From NCBI GenBank assembly GCA_963734435.1, contig CAVTHA010000003.1:62001-126000 (forward strand): 64,000 bases of DNA. Reading direction: 5' to 3'. This stretch comes from Bog-756 sp963734435 (lineage in GTDB: Bacteria; Actinomycetota; Acidimicrobiia; Acidimicrobiales; RAAP-2). The translations under genes were made by a program, and so were the position numbers. How positions within the stretch are numbered: the first letter of the stretch is position 1; each line of letters starts with the position of its first letter. The notes under the pieces are model-generated. The model did not search any database. It had not been told where the DNA came from and was given only the letters and a program-made list of their open reading frames with translations. Positions 61,687 through 64,000 of the stretch are shown one piece after another.

Positions 61687-64000
61687 GTGAACACGACGGC
61701 GGTGCGCACGGCCTGGTACCGGTTCCATGCCACGTTCAGACGGCAGAGGGGCGGCTATCTCACCGTCCTGGTGCTCGTCGGGCTGCTCGGCGGGCTGGCC
61801 ATGGGCGCCCTGGCCGGCGCCCGGCGGACGCTGGCGTCGCCCGCGGTCTACATCGCCAGCACCCGTCCGGCCACGTTCTCCCTACCCACCGGTGTGCTCG
61901 GACCGGGTACATCGGGGTACGACCCGTCTGTCACCGAGACCATCGCCCACCTGCCTCACGTCGCCGCGGTGGCCAGCGTGTCCGGTCTCAACCTGGTGGT
62001 CCTCAACCGCGACGGATCGCCGAACAAGCTGGACGCCAATCCGGGCAACGGGTCGGGGAGCATCGACGGCGCCTACTACCGGTTGAACCAGGCGACGGTC
62101 GTCGAGGGGAGGATGCCGGACCCGAACAATCCCCACGAATTCGTGGCCAACGCGCTGGCTGTCCAGGGCCTCGGCCTCCATGTCGGTCAGACGGTCCCCT
62201 TCGGCATTTACACCAATGCCCAGACCGAGCTGTCCGGCTTCGGCACCGCGGCCGTGCCGCCCTACCGGCGCCTCGACGCCAAGTTGGTCGGGATCATCGT
62301 CGACCCCGCCTCGGTGGCGGCCGACGACATCGACAGCGGGACCACCTTGCAGCTCTTCTCGCCCGCTCTCGCCCGGCAGTTGTTGTCGTGCTGTGCCAAT
62401 TACACGCTGACCGGCGTGAAGGTCGACGGCGGAAACCGGGTGGTCCAACAGGTGGAGCGTGAGGCGCAGGCTGTGCTGCCACCGGGCTTTCCTCCGGCCA
62501 CGTCGACGTCGGCCAGCCTGGCCAAGGCCCAGCGGGCCGTCAAACCGTTGGCCATTGCCCTCGGCGTATTCGGGGCTATCGCCGGCCTGGTGGCCCTGCT
62601 CGTGGCCGGCCAGGTCATCGGTCGCCAGATCCGGTTCGGGGCCGAGGAGCGGCGGATCCTCCGAGCCCTGGGAGCGGATACCGCCGGAACCGTGCTCGAC
62701 GGTCTGCCGGGCTTGGCCATGGCCATCGTGGCCGGCTCACTCTTGGCGGTGGCCGTGGCGGTCGCCCTGTCTCCGGTCGCCCCTATCGGGGTGATCCGGC
62801 CCGTCTACCCGAGCCGCGGGGTGTCCTGGGACTGGACGGTGTTCGGGTCCGGGCTCGCCGTCCTGGTGGTGGGTCTTTCGGCCGTCACCATCGGCATGGC
62901 CTACCGGCAGGCTCCCCAGCGGTTGGCCCGGCGTTCGACTCCGCCCGGACGGGCGCACTCCGGCTCGGTCGGTCGGGTGGCGGCGTGGGGCCTGCCCGTG
63001 CCGGCGGTCGAGGGCGTCCGCTTTGCCCTCGAACCCGGGGCCGGCCGCAACGCGGTGCCGGTCCGCTCCGCCATCTTCGGCACCATCCTCGCCATGCTGG
63101 TGATGGTGACCACCGTCACCTTCGGTTCCAGCCTCAACACACTGGTGACCCATCCCAACCTCTACGGCTGGAACTGGGACTACTTGCTGACCGCAGGCGG
63201 GGACTCCGGGAACATCCCGTCACAACAGGTCACACATCTTCTCGACGGGGACCATTCGGTGGCCGCGTGGTCGGGGGCCTACTTCGACGACCTGGTGATC
63301 GACGGGCAGACGGTGCCGGTCCTGGGTCAGCGGGCGGGCGCGGCCGTCGGCCCTCCGGTTCTCTCGGGGCACGGCCTCGAGTCGCCCGGGCAGGTGGTGC
63401 TCGGCGCCGTCACCCTCGACCAGCTGGGCAAGAAGATCGGGGACTCGGTGGTGGTCGACAACGGAGGGAGCCGGCCGGTCACCCTGCAGGTGGTGGGGAC
63501 CGCCACCATGCCCACGCTGGGAATCTCGGGCGAGCCGCACCTGGAGATGGGGAGCGGGGCCGTGCTCTCGGACCAGCTCATCCCATCGCCAGGCCCGGAA
63601 CCCCTTCAACGACCCGCAGACGGGACCGCAGACCGTCTTCGTGAGGCTGAAGGCCGGCGCCGATCGGCAAGCCGCCCTTCGCTCGTTGCAGCACATCGCC
63701 ACCGTCACCAGCACCCCGTCCAACTTCGGGGTGGCGGTGGTGACCGTGCAACGACCGGCCGAGATCGTGAACTACCGGTCGATGGGGACCACCCCTGTGC
63801 TGCTCGGTGTCTCGCTGGCCGCGGGGGCGGTGGCCGCCCTCATGCTCACCCTGGTGGCTTCGGTACGACGCCGCCGACGCGACCTGGCCGTGTTCAAGAC
63901 CCTCGGTTTCACCCACCGCCAGTTGGCCGCCACGGTGGCCTGGCAGTCGAGCGTGTCGGTCACCCTCGGGGTGCGTCGTCGGGGTACCCCTGGGGATCGT
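61687..64000 (+). CDS. FtsX-like ABC permease (incomplete at window end)
   Basis: GTG start at 61687; at least 770 codons present. The N-terminus has a membrane helix (YLTVLVLVGLLGGLAMGALAG) and an outside domain, then FtsX-type helices from about residue 285 (VKPLAIALGVFGAIAGLVAL). After a second outside domain comes the terminal permease core. The frame is intact to about 63590, then moves by +1 (PFNDPQTGPQTVFVRLKAG continues it) and again near 63977 (before VVGVPLGI), each explicable by one extra C. It pairs naturally with the MacB/LolD-type ATPase at 57365. Confidence 0.82.
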   Translation, partial: MNTTAVRTAWYRFHATFRRQRGGYLTVLVLVGLLGGLAMGALAGARRTLASPAVYIASTRPATFSLPTGVLGPGTSGYDPSVTETIAHLPHVAAVASVSGLNLVVLNRDGSPNKLDANPGNGSGSIDGAYYRLNQATVVEGRMPDPNNPHEFVANALAVQGLGLHVGQTVPFGIYTNAQTELSGFGTAAVPPYRRLDAKLVGIIVDPASVAADDIDSGTTLQLFSPALARQLLSCCANYTLTGVKVDGGNRVVQQVEREAQAVLPPGFPPATSTSASLAKAQRAVKPLAIALGVFGAIAGLVALLVAGQVIGRQIRFGAEERRILRALGADTAGTVLDGLPGLAMAIVAGSLLAVAVAVALSPVAPIGVIRPVYPSRGVSWDWTVFGSGLAVLVVGLSAVTIGMAYRQAPQRLARRSTPPGRAHSGSVGRVAAWGLPVPAVEGVRFALEPGAGRNAVPVRSAIFGTILAMLVMVTTVTFGSSLNTLVTHPNLYGWNWDYLLTAGGDSGNIPSQQVTHLLDGDHSVAAWSGAYFDDLVIDGQTVPVLGQRAGAAVGPPVLSGHGLESPGQVVLGAVTLDQLGKKIGDSVVVDNGGSRPVTLQVVGTATMPTLGISGEPHLEMGSGAVLSDQLIPSPGPEPLQRPADGTADRLREAEGRRRSASRPSLVAAHRHRHQHPVQLRGGGGDRATTGRDRELPVDGDHPCAARCLAGRGGGGRPHAHPGGFGTTPPTRPGRVQDPRFHPPPVGRHGGLAVERVGHPRGASSGYPWGS

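Noticed and set aside
1..64000. CRISPR arrays, insertion sequences, prophage or integrase genes
   Set aside because: I looked for regularly spaced repeats, transposase or integrase motifs and terminal inverted repeats and saw none.

Overview
The window is a 64 kb stretch of a high-GC, densely packed actinobacterial chromosome. Evidence for Actinomycetota includes a WhiB-type Fe-S regulator, an actinobacterial/Bacillus-type SOS box, F420-linked enzyme families (an LLM oxidoreductase and a PPOX-class protein), a DUF2510 protein, and many TANNNT hexamers placed 6-8 nt before start codons, as expected for leaderless transcripts. The gene mix (paired Amidohydrolase_2 proteins, acetoacetate decarboxylase-like protein, acyl-CoA dehydrogenase, LLM enzyme, many small ligand-binding folds) would suit an environmental Acidimicrobiia-like lineage, but that placement is inference. 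I saw no rRNA, tRNA, CRISPR array, integrase, transposase or prophage gene.

Layout. 0-6.2 kb is looser and less GC-rich: a 3-hydroxyisobutyrate dehydrogenase-like enzyme, a DUF1275 membrane protein, an SDR, a truncated sensor remnant, WhiB, an NTF2-fold protein and a HIT protein, with three gene-poor gaps. 6.2-10.4 kb holds a PPOX protein, an SOS-controlled pair (81-aa protein plus SRAP/HMCES-type DNA-crosslink protein), a cupin, an NTF2 protein and a methyltransferase. 10.3-18 kb has a large BTAD/AAA regulator, an APH-type kinase, a GT-C-like membrane protein and a secreted five-repeat protein. 18.1-29.2 kb has a translationally coupled FAD oxidase/ThDP enzyme pair, many small VOC, SRPBCC and cupin proteins, a Nudix-VOC reading frame, two tandem paralogues of unknown function, a DAO-type oxidase and FolD. 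29-39 kb has a methyltransferase, a TauE/SafE exporter, an epoxide-hydrolase-like enzyme, NfeD and slipin, an aldo/keto reductase, an ArsR-SRPBCC pair and a TMEM175 channel. 39.3-44.6 kb is a catabolic cluster divergent from its TetR regulator. 44.6-54 kb has a flavin reductase/sulfatase pair, YjbQ, 3-methyladenine glycosylase, PPOX, class V aminotransferase, PdxH, acyl-CoA dehydrogenase, thioesterase and LLM oxidoreductase. 54-64 kb is a signalling and export region: metallo-hydrolase, cyclic-nucleotide-binding protein, a receiver-HTH-cyclase fusion, ABC ATPase, histidine kinase, two response regulators and an FtsX-type permease that runs off the end.

Together, 54-64 kb looks like one cAMP/two-component circuit wired to a MacB/FtsX-type transporter. 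The 6.9-7.9 kb pair is a DNA-damage unit. The 18-21 kb and 39-44 kb groups look like small-molecule catabolic units.

Caution: at least eleven genes-in-progress breaks, nearly all of the +1 (one extra base) kind and often in short G or C runs, split otherwise well-conserved genes. They look more like uncorrected sequence errors than decay, so 'broken' genes here should be checked against reads.
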